64,000 nt of DNA from Gimesia fumaroli (GCF_007754425.1 NZ_CP037452.1:4067164-4131163), one strand, 5' to 3'; shown: positions 8,911 to 18,684, counted from the first letter of the stretch. Notes: a model not told the origin generated them from the letters alone. Made by a program: numbers and translations.

Positions 8911-10986
8911 CTATTCCGGCTGCGTGATATTCGCATTTGGGTTAAACCTGGCGAACAATGGAGCAACCCGCTTTCGCTGCGTCTGAAGAGTTCGTTCCGT
9001 GTCTTCCTTCAGAAGATAGCCAGCCTTTTCGTACTCGCGGCATTGCGCTGCGAGTTGATTGAGATAATTATCAATTGTGCCATAACACGTTTCCACAGAC
9101 TGCCTGGAATCACCATTTTTCTCACGATCTGCTTTGGTGATGGGAAAAGGAATGTACGACCCCGACAAACTATAGAGTTGGTTTGCCGCAGGACCATTCT
9201 CATTACGTAAACGCCAGCTTGTATAAGTGGCGACCGGAACAGCAACCTCAGGCGCGGACAAGCAGCCGAGGTCATTTCCATCCGGCCCCGAACGCGGAAC
9301 AAGGACCCTGTAATCGCCGCGAGGGATCGGTGGTTGATGATCCACGATCCGCTGAGTATGCCAGCGCGGGCCGAAATCAAGAAAGGACGGCTGTTGAATC
9401 ACTCCCGGATAGCGAATGCCGGGGATCTGCGGAAATCCCGTTGCGTTCTGCGTCCAACTCACAAGAGTGCCTTCGCTGATCTTCGGATAGACACTTGAAG
9501 GCGGCTCAGTTCCATCCTTTGCCCAGCGATCAAGCGACAGCAGCAACGCGCGCACAAAGGGTTTGTAATCCGCAGGATTCGGGGCTGTTTGACCATCGCC
9601 AATACTGGTTGTGAATCGGCTCGGACCATGTTGCGTCCCACCAAAGATGTAGAGTCGCACATTTTCGGGGATTTCTACGTCGGTTTTGCCGAGCGGGTCA
9701 GTGTGAGTAAGGGAACCGCTGCGATTCCAGTATTCCGATGACGACTGAGTATGCATCACCAGCGGCGCAGTACCACTAGCCTCTGAGCGTTTAAGAATTC
9801 CCTCAGTCAATCCCGATAGAGGGTCAGTCATTGTGCTATAAGCAAATGGAAAACGATCAGGCGGGTAATCATGATGATCATGTTGACCGGCATGACGTGT
9901 CGGCTGGGCAAAGCGATGGTTGAACGACCCCATGCCGGAACCGGACACATGAGGAATAATCCCATCGAAGACTTTCTGTCCCTCTTCGTCCTCGTTGAAG
10001 CCCCAGTAGACCATCTCGCGTAGAAATCGTCCGCTCTGCGAAACGCCGATGGAATGTGCCCGTTGAATCAGCGGCTGTCCATCAACCAGCAACGGATTAT
10101 CTTTCCCTGTCCCGTACTTCAACGCAGAGACCAGATCACGAACGGAAGTAAAGCTGGTTCCCATCACCACGGGATCCTGTGCTTCATAAATCAGTTCGTA
10201 AATGTGAAGTTTCTTGAGCCCCTCTGGATACTCCAATTCCACCTTTGGTAATTGGGTTGATGAATCGCTCTCCACATCGGAGATATGGAGTTTCCATTGT
10301 GACCGAGGAACAGGAACTCGCGGATGACTGGCCAGTAAGCGATGAGTCAATGTTGCCGTCTTCAGTCCTTCAGGCGTTGGTCGATAGGAGCCATGATTCG
10401 CCCAGTTCACCACCGAACGCCTTGTATCCGAACTGGGCACAATCTCGCAGCGTACTTTACCGGTAATTTTCTTCGTGATCGGTGGCGGATAAAGCCGCTT
10501 CCGATTGTTGCCCGGCAACAGTTCCCCATCCCAACCGCTCCAGACCACAGTAAATCCATGGCGCATCAGAAATCCGTCGCCCGCGTGTTTCTTCTCTTTC
10601 GGATCGTTGCTACCCGAGGCATAGTTTAACAGTCGCAGGGCATTCAGATTTCCACGATTGTTGACACCGTAAAGCAGAGCCCCGTTGCCTTTACTCAAAT
10701 CTTGCGGCGCTAGAATGATCAGATCCGCGGATAGTTCAACGCATCCGCATTCGTTCCGAGGCGCCAGTTTCAGATCAATCACGTTCTGATTCTGAGGCAG
10801 TTCGGGATCTAGTTCAAAATATACGCGGCCAATAATTCGTTCGTACGCGCCGACTTCTCCAAATGCCTGACCGGAGGCGAAGGGTTCACGTGACGTGATT
10901 TCAAATCGCTTGACTTCCGCGCGTAGTGACGACGAAATTAATCCGAAGAGAATCGTGATGGCAACGACTTGCGGTATCTGTTTCAT
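8911..10986 (-). CDS. Exported alpha/beta hydrolase domain protein
   Basis: The frame is open to 11055, but the ATG at 10986 begins a clean signal peptide (MKQIPQVVAITILFGLISSS, cleavage near LRA), giving 691 residues; this start is preferred. The protein fits the long alpha/beta hydrolase family typified by EITSREPFASGQAFGEVGAY at the N-terminus, DLIILAPQDLSKGNGALLYG, and a nucleophile elbow GVSQSGRFLREMVY. HHDYPPDRFPFAYS and FGGTQHGPSRF could supply further active-site residues. Members are annotated as hydrolases of unknown substrate. A periplasmic or outer-membrane location is likely. It is monocistronic on the minus strand, divergent from blaI, with an unusual structured element in the shared upstream region. 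Confidence 0.75.
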   Translation of the reverse strand: MKQIPQVVAITILFGLISSSLRAEVKRFEITSREPFASGQAFGEVGAYERIIGRVYFELDPELPQNQNVIDLKLAPRNECGCVELSADLIILAPQDLSKGNGALLYGVNNRGNLNALRLLNYASGSNDPKEKKHAGDGFLMRHGFTVVWSGWDGELLPGNNRKRLYPPPITKKITGKVRCEIVPSSDTRRSVVNWANHGSYRPTPEGLKTATLTHRLLASHPRVPVPRSQWKLHISDVESDSSTQLPKVELEYPEGLKKLHIYELIYEAQDPVVMGTSFTSVRDLVSALKYGTGKDNPLLVDGQPLIQRAHSIGVSQSGRFLREMVYWGFNEDEEGQKVFDGIIPHVSGSGMGSFNHRFAQPTRHAGQHDHHDYPPDRFPFAYSTMTDPLSGLTEGILKRSEASGTAPLVMHTQSSSEYWNRSGSLTHTDPLGKTDVEIPENVRLYIFGGTQHGPSRFTTSIGDGQTAPNPADYKPFVRALLLSLDRWAKDGTEPPSSVYPKISEGTLVSWTQNATGFPQIPGIRYPGVIQQPSFLDFGPRWHTQRIVDHQPPIPRGDYRVLVPRSGPDGNDLGCLSAPEVAVPVATYTSWRLRNENGPAANQLYSLSGSYIPFPITKADREKNGDSRQSVETCYGTIDNYLNQLAAQCREYEKAGYLLKEDTERTLQTQRKRVAPLFARFNPNANITQPE

Positions 10987-11078
10987 GGATGTCTCTATTG
11001 TTGAACATGTTGAAGAGAGTACATTTTGGATTGTGTGCCCATACGTAACGAACAAACACAGGGTTCCGATGATAATCT

Positions 11079-11155
11079 CTGGAAGGCAGGCTTAACCTCG
11101 CCTTCCAGCTCAATTTCTTAAATTGTATCTCATTACTTGATACAGGTTAAGCCTG
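11079..11155. repeat. Dense nested inverted-repeat element in a divergent promoter region
   Basis: Four exact dyads occupy 77 bases. CTGGAAGGC/GCCTTCCAG (11079-11087, 11100-11108) encloses a 12-base loop. CAGGCTTAACCT/AGGTTAAGCCTG (11087-11098, 11144-11155) uses that loop as its left arm. CAATTT-CTT-AAATTG (11111-11125) and TGTATC/GATACA (11124-11129, 11139-11144) fill the interior. The first two pairings compete or form a pseudoknot. It lies between two gene starts, so it is not a terminator. The function is unknown; it could be a structured leader of the 10986 gene, an operator array or a small RNA. Confidence 0.6.
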
Positions 11156-11238
11156 TCGCTTTTCTACACCCCCACTTGCTTTCAATTGCACACCAGTATT
11201 GAGCGCAATTAATTATTTACATTTTTTATCGGGCACAC

Positions 11239-11295
11239 CAAAGACAACTTGACTTCCCTATTAAAAAAACGGTAAACTCCCACAAAGACATCTTG
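11239..11295 (+). promoter_or_regulatory. blaI promoter flanked by a 13-base direct repeat, candidate BlaI operators
   Basis: A sigma-70-like promoter is visible: TTGACT (11249-11254), 18-base spacer, TAAACT (11273-11278). CAAAGACAACTTG (11239-11251) overlaps the -35 box. CAAAGACATCTTG (11283-11295) lies just past the -10 box and differs at one base. The second copy contains the dyad AAGA-CA-TCTT. BlaI/MecI repressors are known to bind dyads over their own promoter, so autoregulation by the downstream gene is inferred. Confidence 0.5.
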
Positions 11296-11326
11296 CCTTT
11301 AATCAGTTCAGGGAGAAAGATTCTCG

Positions 11327-11725
11327 ATGCCACCAAAGCAATACCATGTCACCGATACCGAGCTGTTAGTCCTTCAGGTTCTCTGGGAACGTAGCCGTGC
11401 CACCACGCGCGAAGTATGTGATGAGATCTATCCGGAAGGATCTACGTCTCAGTATTATACAGTCCAGAAGCTATTAGAACGACTTGAGTCCCGAAACTGT
11501 GTCGAACGAGACCGCAGTCAACGAGTCCATATCTTCTCGGCGACGATCGATCGTGAGACTTTAATTCAGGAACGGCTACGGGGCCTTTCCGATTCTTTGT
11601 GTGGTGGATCAGTGATACCAATGCTGACAGGACTGATTCAGATGCGTCGCTGGACGACTGCCGAACAGAAACAACTGAACCAACTGTTAGAGGAAGTCTC
11701 CGGCAAGAAATCGAAACGGAATTAG
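11327..11725 (+). CDS. BlaI/MecI/CopY-type transcriptional repressor
   Basis: This 132-residue protein has the penicillinase-repressor winged helix: VTDTELLVLQVLWERSRATT, then YTVQKLLERLESRNCVERDR, then a C-terminal dimerisation helix region (LTGLIQMRRWTTAEQKQLNQ). A ribosome site AGGGAG (11310-11315) precedes the ATG by 11 bases. It is followed 53 bases later by a BlaR1-like M56 metallopeptidase gene, the usual partner that inactivates the repressor after a signal. The Asn-Phe cleavage pair known from staphylococcal BlaI is not obvious, so the inactivation mechanism may differ. In planctomycetes such pairs are numerous and are not evidence of beta-lactam resistance; no beta-lactamase gene is present here. 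Confidence 0.88.
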   Translation: MPPKQYHVTDTELLVLQVLWERSRATTREVCDEIYPEGSTSQYYTVQKLLERLESRNCVERDRSQRVHIFSATIDRETLIQERLRGLSDSLCGGSVIPMLTGLIQMRRWTTAEQKQLNQLLEEVSGKKSKRN

Positions 11726-11778
11726 TGCCAACGAACATCGCAAATTATCACACGGGATTTGTATAAGGGAGTCGTTCG

Positions 11779-14700
11779 ATGTGGTTTGAATCAGCAGCTC
11801 ACGTGGTTCTGAGTATTCTGACAATTGCCGCTATTCTCTGTGGCGTCGCAGAATTAGTGAGCCGCGTAATGCGACAGCGTTGGCCAGCCATTGAACACGC
11901 ATTCTGGCTTGCCGTACTGCTGAGACTGGTCATTCCTCCCTTTATGCCACTCGCTACACCTGGATTCCCTTTCTGGAACGATTCAGAGTCGACGATCTCA
12001 CAAACAACGCCCCAGGCCCCTACTGCGATTGATCCTAAGGTCTCAATCAATGACAAATCCACTTCCATTGACACTAAAATATTTGAGGAAGCCCAGCGTT
12101 TTCCGAAAAGAGCAGATGTCACAGCTAGCCATAATCAGAAAGGTGACTCAACGCAAAACTCAGCAAAAACAAAGTCATCTCTTCCCGAATCTAAAAAGCT
12201 TGTTGAAAAGGACCAGACAATATTGGCTCAGGGTACTGCCGCTCCTTCCCTGAAAGAGGCAAAGCGTCTGCCCACCAAACCAAAAACAATAAACACAACT
12301 GGTACAGTAATACCACTCTCAGTTACTGCCAGCGAAAGGATCGCCTGGATCGTCTGTTTCATTTGGGTGACCGGTTCCCTGACTGTCCTGGTCAAGTCCC
12401 TGAGATCGATCTGGTCATTTTCGAAGTTACTGCAACTCACTGTTCCCGTTTCATCTGATGTGCAAGCTGTCATATCCGAAATTGCAAATCAGATTGGTCT
12501 CAAGAAAGTTCCCACGGTCAGAGTTTTGACGGCAACAATCCCTCCGCTGGTCTGGTCTGGTTTACGGAATACCATGGTCGTACTTCCACGTGACTTGTCT
12601 GCGATGGAAGAACCGATCACACGGGATCTACTTCTGGCGCACGAGTTTGCTCATCTCCAGAGACGCGATTATTTAACGCGATGGCTGGAACTCGCTACCG
12701 CCGTGTTATGGTGGTGGTGCCCGCTGTTCTGGTTAGCCCGATACCGCTTACGCGCAGCAGAAGAGTCGGCGTGCGACACCCGCGTTCTGCAACTCTGGCC
12801 TGAAAGGGCTGACGAATATGCCAAGGCAATCGTTGAGACCGTTGCTTTTATCGCCAATGCACAGAAGCAGCCGGAATTAGCTACCGGAGGATCCGGGTCA
12901 GTACGTCAATTGAAATCACGACTAAAATTGATCGAAAGGAATCGTTCAAACGTCGCTTCTGGATTCGCAAGCCCCCTCCTGATTCTGTTACTGGCGATCC
13001 TTTCTTGCCCGCTTTTACTCGTGGGAAAAACAGCCAATGAGAGTGTCACAGCAACCAACCCACAAAATGTAGATTCAGCAGAAATATTCAGTCCACAAAA
13101 ACAACAAGAAATTCAAAAGAAACGATCCAGCAAAAAGCCTTCGCAACCAGTTGCTTTACCTCCATATTGCAAACCATTCTTTACGGTCCCTGCCCCAGAC
13201 AACTCCCAGATAGCTTTCACGGGCAGATATATCAAACAGGACGGGTCAAGGAAATACGGTCTTTTCTGCTATAATCCAGCTAAGAAAATAGTCAAATGCC
13301 TGATTGAAAAAGGGCTGAAGACAAAGCCAGCCTGGTCCCCGGATTCACAAAAACTGGCTATTGGAAACTCGCCCGGCTACGGCAACATCTATCCGCTGGT
13401 CGTGATCGATGTGGAATCTGGTGAAATTGACAAAACCGGTGTGCAGGGCGCAGGAGCTGTCTGGTCACCCGACGGTCGTTTGATCGCTGTGTCAACACAA
13501 TTTGGAAATGCTGGCTCCTGGATCGGAGGAATTCCTGCAGACGGACGCATTGGAATATGGGATACAACTTCTCGAAAACTCAAATATGTCAGTCCGGCGG
13601 GAATCAATCAGCAAGATCGCGACTCGGAATTTCGTTTTATGACAGGAGGTATTTTTCCAAGATGGTCGCCCAATGGAAAGTGGCTGGCCTGGACTCAACG
13701 CACTACTGAATTGCATCCTGACATGAAAAAGAAGTCACGATCAGAGATCTGGGCCGCACGCATTGATGGAAGTTCGTTACAGCGTGTTTTTAAAGATTCT
13801 ACAACCGTGAGTTGGTCAAAGGATAGTGCCTCTCTGACCGAAACGAAAAGTGGCAGGCAGGTTTCCCTGAAACAATCAGAAACGGCTGTTCCTGAAGATT
13901 GGCCGACGCTTCCCAGCGTTTTGAAGAAACAACTTATAAAGCATAAAGCGGCCGCCCAGAGAGTAGCTCAGTTTGATTCCAAAATCGTCCTGGCTGCCAA
14001 TCGTCTTTGGCAAAACCCTGAGCTGGAGGACATCGAATCCATCGAATTCACGCATCGTATGTCACCAATCCGACTTGATGAGCATTTCCAATGGAAAAAA
14101 GAGGGAACGTTCCGCGTTGAGGTAACACACCGCGAAGATGGCTCCGAACATTATGGAGTTGGCTGGTCGATTCTAAAACGTTCCGACGGTTCCACCTTCA
14201 CATTTAAAGACAGTTACGCTTATCCTCGGTACCGAAGCACAGAAGATATCGAAAGTGCACAACGCAAGCCATACCAGCTGTCGGCCAAAGAACTTCTCAG
14301 ACGCGACACCCTGCGGCATCTATCGGGAACCCGCTTGAATTTCGTAGCCATCGACTGGGGACGAAATCCCAATGACTTCAGAATTACTGATTACATACAG
14401 AAAAATAACACTCGGCTCATCGAACTACGAGCAACTCCCCATGCCTCTCGTCGTGTCCGGTTAAACGCCGGTGCCATGTTTGAAACAACATCATGGTCCT
14501 ATATGCATGACGTCTACAGCAATCGGACAATCTTGACGATCGACGACCAGAATCGCATTATTCGCGAAGTCGCCTACAAAGGTGATGAAGTGATCGCTGA
14601 GGTTGATTTATCGGATTGGGTTACATCGAAAAATGGTCAGCAGGCACCGTTGAGAATTGCGATTCATTTTCCCGAGAATAACTTCCACGTTGATCAGAAA

Positions 14701-17055
14701 TTTCGTATCACCGATGCAGATCTGTGGATCTTAACCAGCGGCACGTCTCAATTTGCTGAGAAAGAAGCGCAGAAAGAAGAGATTATCGACCTGAAAATCA
14801 ATGCTTCATCGAAAGCCCTGAACGAAGCAGTAAAGAAAGCACAATCCAAATTAAAAGAAATGACCGCATCGGCTCTCCCTCAGCATAAGGTCGCGTTACA
14901 GGGATTGACTCCATTAGAACCAGGTGCCACTCACACCTTTCATGCGAACCCTGAAGTAGGCGCCAATCAATTTCGTCCCCAATCAATAAGATGGATGCCG
15001 ACGAACTTCTCTTCAAACGTAACCCGCACATGGGGGATCACCACCCCGACAGCAGAATTATACTTCCCGCCTTTGAAATCGAATCCGCTGAACATCAACA
15101 CAAACTTGATGCTCGTACTGTATGATGAGCATCGACTACCGTTATTCGCATCGACCGTTCCTGAAGCAGCCGTAACTGCCAGCAGCCGGTCGGCCAAAGA
15201 GACATTGAACCCATTACTGAAGAACCATCAGCTCTGGTTACGCACCAAAGACGCTCCTCAACCCAATGTATCATTCCAGTTTGAAGGACAGGATGAACAG
15301 TCTCCGCGTCAACTGCCCCACAAAAGTCTTAAAATCAATCGCGGCATCACACTGTTGCTCGCTCTAGATAGCATTCGACACGCACCAGAGCGCTGGAAAA
15401 TGCCAATTGCATTTTCAGCAGACTGGAATGGACGCCCTGTGCGCGTTTTGGGTTTGAATGGCCCGAAATTTTCTCAGGAAGTCGGTTCAGGACTCGAAAA
15501 AGAAACCGGTACCTACTCATATGTAGGCGGTTATTCAATCAGCTCGAACAAGGACCTCGTGCTGGTTGTTGATGCCGAGACCGGTTTTCCGCTGGTCGAA
15601 CGCTCTGAATCGATGGAATTTCAATTTCTCGACTATACGGAAGTGTCGCCAGGGCAGTTTGCGCCATTACGGATCATCTGCAAAACGCGAGCGTTTGATA
15701 TGGACCTGCGATTCCAGATTCTTGATGGCAAATTATGGCTCTTTGACCGAGAGGCCCATCTAAAAAATATATCGAAGGTCTCGACCAGCCAAATTCTGAT
15801 CGACGGCAAAAAACCAAGTAGAGTAATTCGTTCCAGTATACCCGATTCGAAAGGAGAACTACCCTGGGTCCAGTGGGACGAGTTGAAGTCGCGCCAGCCG
15901 GAACAGAAAGGGGACCAACTCTCCGCATCATTTGCAGCATTCACCAAACCCTGGACACATCCGTCATGGAATAATTTAACAGAGATTAGAGCTGAAACAG
16001 GCGCTGATGGCAGACTGATTCTTCGCTGCAGCCTGGTTTCTTACCCGCGACTCGGAATTGCTAAGTATTGGACGCTGACTCGGTTTTCTGGCGAATCAGT
16101 AGAACCGATGACATGTGCAGAAACACTGGAAAAGAAGAGTCAGTGCGAAGTCGTAGTCGCACCGTTTGAAATCAATCAAACCACACTGGTGCCTCGACAG
16201 TCCGATGAAATTTCGCAAACAGCCGAAAAATGGTCCTTAGGGGGCTCTGCTTCACAGAAGACTCGAGTGAAGTCGTTTTCCATTCACCGCGATCCACAGC
16301 AACGCGCCGTGCTGACACCGGAAATCCTGAGTACATCTTACTATAAAGGTCAGCTGGTCCGTGTGACGGGGGTGTTGATACGAGATGGCATTGTCGTCGC
16401 TTCCGGTTCCGCAACTGATTCCTTCAGAACGTTGAGTACCCCAGAAGTTTCAAAAGAGGCACGAGTTTTATTACTGAATTCCGATCGACAAACTGGCAAC
16501 TCTGTTCTAATTGGCCACCGGTCTGTCGTCACGAGTTCTCCCGTAGGTAGCACCTGGGCGCAGCTCATAGATGATAATTATTTCACTTCGTTCGCCCCCA
16601 GGGGGCTTCTATCCAGTCGTTTTGCCGAGGTCAGACAGATTGGCTTACAGAGTCTCTATATGCAGCAATCAAAAGAGATCTACGTTCAATATCATCGAGA
16701 ACGCCGTAAAGGAAGAGTTGCCGAAAACCTGATCCCCTATCGGGATATCCTGAATCAGATCTTATCTGGTCAGAACGACGATTCCCCTGCTGCTATCGCA
16801 CTGGCCTGTCGCATGGCGGGCTTTTCTGAGAATCCCAAATTCCAGACAGCACTCCGGGCGCTCTTGAAACATCCTTCTGAAATCGTCCGAGATTCAGCAG
16901 CTATCGGTCTCGGTCTGCTCGGCCAGAACGATGCCATCGAACGCTTGCGCCATCTGGCTGAGCAACCTGAACCATTAAAAGAAACAGCCACGGATCAACT
17001 GCAACGCCTCACCAGACAGCATGCATCCTGGGCGTTGAAACGAGCCGACGACTGA
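11779..17055 (+). CDS. Giant BlaR1-like M56 metallopeptidase fused to a TolB-like propeller and HEAT-like C-terminus
   Basis: The N-terminal 415 residues form an M56 peptidase: membrane segments near 8-30, 38-58, 186-208 and 395-415, zinc motif HEFAH (288-292) and the EESACD motif (328-333). A long low-complexity loop (about 65-180) separates the second and third segments. Residues about 465-690 carry TolB/WD40-like blades (PAWSPDSQKLAIG, VWSPDGRLIAVST, RWSPNGKWLAW). About 1000 residues of unrecognised, probably extracytoplasmic sequence follow, with internally similar beta-rich stretches. The last 70 residues look HEAT-like (EIVRDSAAIGLGLLGQNDA). BlaR1 is normally near 600 residues. The gene has a strong ribosome site (AAGGGAG, 11765-11771) and forms an operon with blaI. 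It probably senses an external signal and triggers repressor loss. Confidence 0.8.
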   Translation: MWFESAAHVVLSILTIAAILCGVAELVSRVMRQRWPAIEHAFWLAVLLRLVIPPFMPLATPGFPFWNDSESTISQTTPQAPTAIDPKVSINDKSTSIDTKIFEEAQRFPKRADVTASHNQKGDSTQNSAKTKSSLPESKKLVEKDQTILAQGTAAPSLKEAKRLPTKPKTINTTGTVIPLSVTASERIAWIVCFIWVTGSLTVLVKSLRSIWSFSKLLQLTVPVSSDVQAVISEIANQIGLKKVPTVRVLTATIPPLVWSGLRNTMVVLPRDLSAMEEPITRDLLLAHEFAHLQRRDYLTRWLELATAVLWWWCPLFWLARYRLRAAEESACDTRVLQLWPERADEYAKAIVETVAFIANAQKQPELATGGSGSVRQLKSRLKLIERNRSNVASGFASPLLILLLAILSCPLLLVGKTANESVTATNPQNVDSAEIFSPQKQQEIQKKRSSKKPSQPVALPPYCKPFFTVPAPDNSQIAFTGRYIKQDGSRKYGLFCYNPAKKIVKCLIEKGLKTKPAWSPDSQKLAIGNSPGYGNIYPLVVIDVESGEIDKTGVQGAGAVWSPDGRLIAVSTQFGNAGSWIGGIPADGRIGIWDTTSRKLKYVSPAGINQQDRDSEFRFMTGGIFPRWSPNGKWLAWTQRTTELHPDMKKKSRSEIWAARIDGSSLQRVFKDSTTVSWSKDSASLTETKSGRQVSLKQSETAVPEDWPTLPSVLKKQLIKHKAAAQRVAQFDSKIVLAANRLWQNPELEDIESIEFTHRMSPIRLDEHFQWKKEGTFRVEVTHREDGSEHYGVGWSILKRSDGSTFTFKDSYAYPRYRSTEDIESAQRKPYQLSAKELLRRDTLRHLSGTRLNFVAIDWGRNPNDFRITDYIQKNNTRLIELRATPHASRRVRLNAGAMFETTSWSYMHDVYSNRTILTIDDQNRIIREVAYKGDEVIAEVDLSDWVTSKNGQQAPLRIAIHFPENNFHVDQKFRITDADLWILTSGTSQFAEKEAQKEEIIDLKINASSKALNEAVKKAQSKLKEMTASALPQHKVALQGLTPLEPGATHTFHANPEVGANQFRPQSIRWMPTNFSSNVTRTWGITTPTAELYFPPLKSNPLNINTNLMLVLYDEHRLPLFASTVPEAAVTASSRSAKETLNPLLKNHQLWLRTKDAPQPNVSFQFEGQDEQSPRQLPHKSLKINRGITLLLALDSIRHAPERWKMPIAFSADWNGRPVRVLGLNGPKFSQEVGSGLEKETGTYSYVGGYSISSNKDLVLVVDAETGFPLVERSESMEFQFLDYTEVSPGQFAPLRIICKTRAFDMDLRFQILDGKLWLFDREAHLKNISKVSTSQILIDGKKPSRVIRSSIPDSKGELPWVQWDELKSRQPEQKGDQLSASFAAFTKPWTHPSWNNLTEIRAETGADGRLILRCSLVSYPRLGIAKYWTLTRFSGESVEPMTCAETLEKKSQCEVVVAPFEINQTTLVPRQSDEISQTAEKWSLGGSASQKTRVKSFSIHRDPQQRAVLTPEILSTSYYKGQLVRVTGVLIRDGIVVASGSATDSFRTLSTPEVSKEARVLLLNSDRQTGNSVLIGHRSVVTSSPVGSTWAQLIDDNYFTSFAPRGLLSSRFAEVRQIGLQSLYMQQSKEIYVQYHRERRKGRVAENLIPYRDILNQILSGQNDDSPAAIALACRMAGFSENPKFQTALRALLKHPSEIVRDSAAIGLGLLGQNDAIERLRHLAEQPEPLKETATDQLQRLTRQHASWALKRADD

Positions 17056-17127
17056 CGGTCTCATGTGATCTAAACATTGATGAAGTGCGTTTCGTTGCTT
17101 TAAAGTCACTGTAGAAATCGGAAGGTC

Positions 17128-18684
17128 TTAATCCGCTGATTGTATCACGGGGAAGCGATTCGATTTTACCGTCAACTCCCGGAGCCATTCAAAAGCAGGC
17201 GTGTCCAACATCTCTGTCGTGCATCGCCAGCGCCAGTTTCCGCACGCACGTCCTGGTATATTCATGCGTGCGTTCGCTCGCAGATTGAGGACATCCTGCA
17301 AAGGAGCCATCGCGAGTGCTGCGACTGAAGACCATGCCAGCTCCATTAAGACAGCCGCAATTTCCTGACTCTTGATTACGGGGTGCTGCAGCGTTTCACA
17401 TAACATTTTTCGCTCATCTTTCGACAACGAGTCATACCAGCCGCGTGTAGTGTTATTGTCATGTGTGCCTGTAAAGACAACCGTATTCGAATCATAGCTG
17501 TGTGGCAGGTAAGGATTGTCAGGATTCCCATCAAAGGCAAACTGAAGGACGCGCATACCGGGTAGATGAAATTCGTCTCGAAGTGCATTCACATCTGGAG
17601 TAATGATTCCCAAATCCTCAGCAATCAAAGGAAGTGACCCCAGTTCGTTTTGCACTGCACTGAAAAACTTTTGGCCAGGCCCAGGCACCCATTGCCCTGC
17701 CCGTGCATTTGGTGCCCCATTGGGTATATGCCAGGCCGCTGCAAAACCACGAAAATGATCTAACCGAATCAGATCTACATGATCCAGTAACGCACAAAAC
17801 CGATCAATACACCAGCGATAACCTGTTTCTCTGAGTGTTTCCCAGTCATAAACCGGATTACCCCAGAACTGTCCCTTGGTACTGAAGTAGTCCGGAGGCA
17901 CTCCGGCTACAAAGCGAGGCCGTAATTCATCATCGAGTAGAAATAACTCTGGATCAGCCCAGACATCGCTGGAATCAGGGGAAACAAAAAATGGTAAATC
18001 GCCAATGAACCGGACTCCCCTGTCGTGAGCATATTCCTTCAGGTGTTTCAACTGACGGAATAGCAGGAACTGCGACAACCCTACCTGATCCATTTCATCC
18101 GCCAGTTCCTGCTTCGCCTGAGTCAGAGGATCCGGATTCCGTCGGACCAGTTCCTTTGGCCATTTGAGGTAGCTCGCTCCCTGATGCTTGTCTTTCAAAA
18201 CCTGAAATAAGGCATAGTCATCCAACCAGGCTTGTTCGTCTTCCCTGAATCTTTCATATTCGTGCTTCTGCTCTGCGGTGGCCCTTTCATGAAAATGGCG
18301 CCAGACCGTTTCAAGTAGACGTTGTTTGAATGATCTGACGGCGTCATAATCCACATGCGAACCAGGGAACTCCATTTCAGAAAGGTCAGTCTGATGTAAC
18401 AAACCGTCCGCAATCAGATCATCAGGGCTGATAAGAAGCCAGTTAAGAGCAAACGAGGAAAGAGGTTGATAAGGCGAGTTGCCATATCCTGTTGGTCCCA
18501 GTGGTAAAAACTGCCACCAGGATTGACCAGCCTCTTGAAGCAGGTCGATCCAGTTCCGTGCCGCAGGACCAAAGTCGCCAATACCATACAGAGATGGCAA
18601 GGAAGTCACAGACAACAAGATACCGGCACCACGGTAATTTGGTAAAAAACAAGAGCGACTCTCAAACTGATCGCTGTTACTCAT
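17128..18684 (-). CDS. malQ: 4-alpha-glucanotransferase (amylomaltase)
   Basis: This 518-residue cytoplasmic GH77 enzyme transfers alpha-1,4-glucan chains between maltodextrins, releasing glucose, in glycogen or maltodextrin metabolism. Visible signatures are GILLSVTSLPSLYGIGDFG near the start, DLPFFVSPDSSDVWADPELF, the nucleophile region LIRLDHFRGF, the acid/base region IAEDLGIITP, THDNNTTRGW, and the closing MNIPGRACGNWRWRC. The length is normal for bacterial MalQ. It converges on the M56 gene and lies downstream of the sulfatase on the same strand, with 147 bases and a strong inverted repeat between them, so independent transcription is likely. No other glycogen gene is present in the window. 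Confidence 0.93.
   Translation of the reverse strand: MSNSDQFESRSCFLPNYRGAGILLSVTSLPSLYGIGDFGPAARNWIDLLQEAGQSWWQFLPLGPTGYGNSPYQPLSSFALNWLLISPDDLIADGLLHQTDLSEMEFPGSHVDYDAVRSFKQRLLETVWRHFHERATAEQKHEYERFREDEQAWLDDYALFQVLKDKHQGASYLKWPKELVRRNPDPLTQAKQELADEMDQVGLSQFLLFRQLKHLKEYAHDRGVRFIGDLPFFVSPDSSDVWADPELFLLDDELRPRFVAGVPPDYFSTKGQFWGNPVYDWETLRETGYRWCIDRFCALLDHVDLIRLDHFRGFAAAWHIPNGAPNARAGQWVPGPGQKFFSAVQNELGSLPLIAEDLGIITPDVNALRDEFHLPGMRVLQFAFDGNPDNPYLPHSYDSNTVVFTGTHDNNTTRGWYDSLSKDERKMLCETLQHPVIKSQEIAAVLMELAWSSVAALAMAPLQDVLNLRANARMNIPGRACGNWRWRCTTEMLDTPAFEWLRELTVKSNRFPVIQSAD

Noticed and set aside
11090-11152. Integron attC-like site: GCTTAAC and GTTAAGC fit RYYYAAC and GTTRRRY at the ends of a 63-base dyad
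   Set aside because: The end motifs are very degenerate, the inner L-box pairing of attC is missing, pairing extends outside the core sites, and no integrase or cassette array is present.
11327-17055. blaI/blaR1-like pair as a beta-lactam resistance locus
   Set aside because: There is no beta-lactamase or penicillin-binding sensor domain; such pairs are abundant in planctomycetes with other roles.
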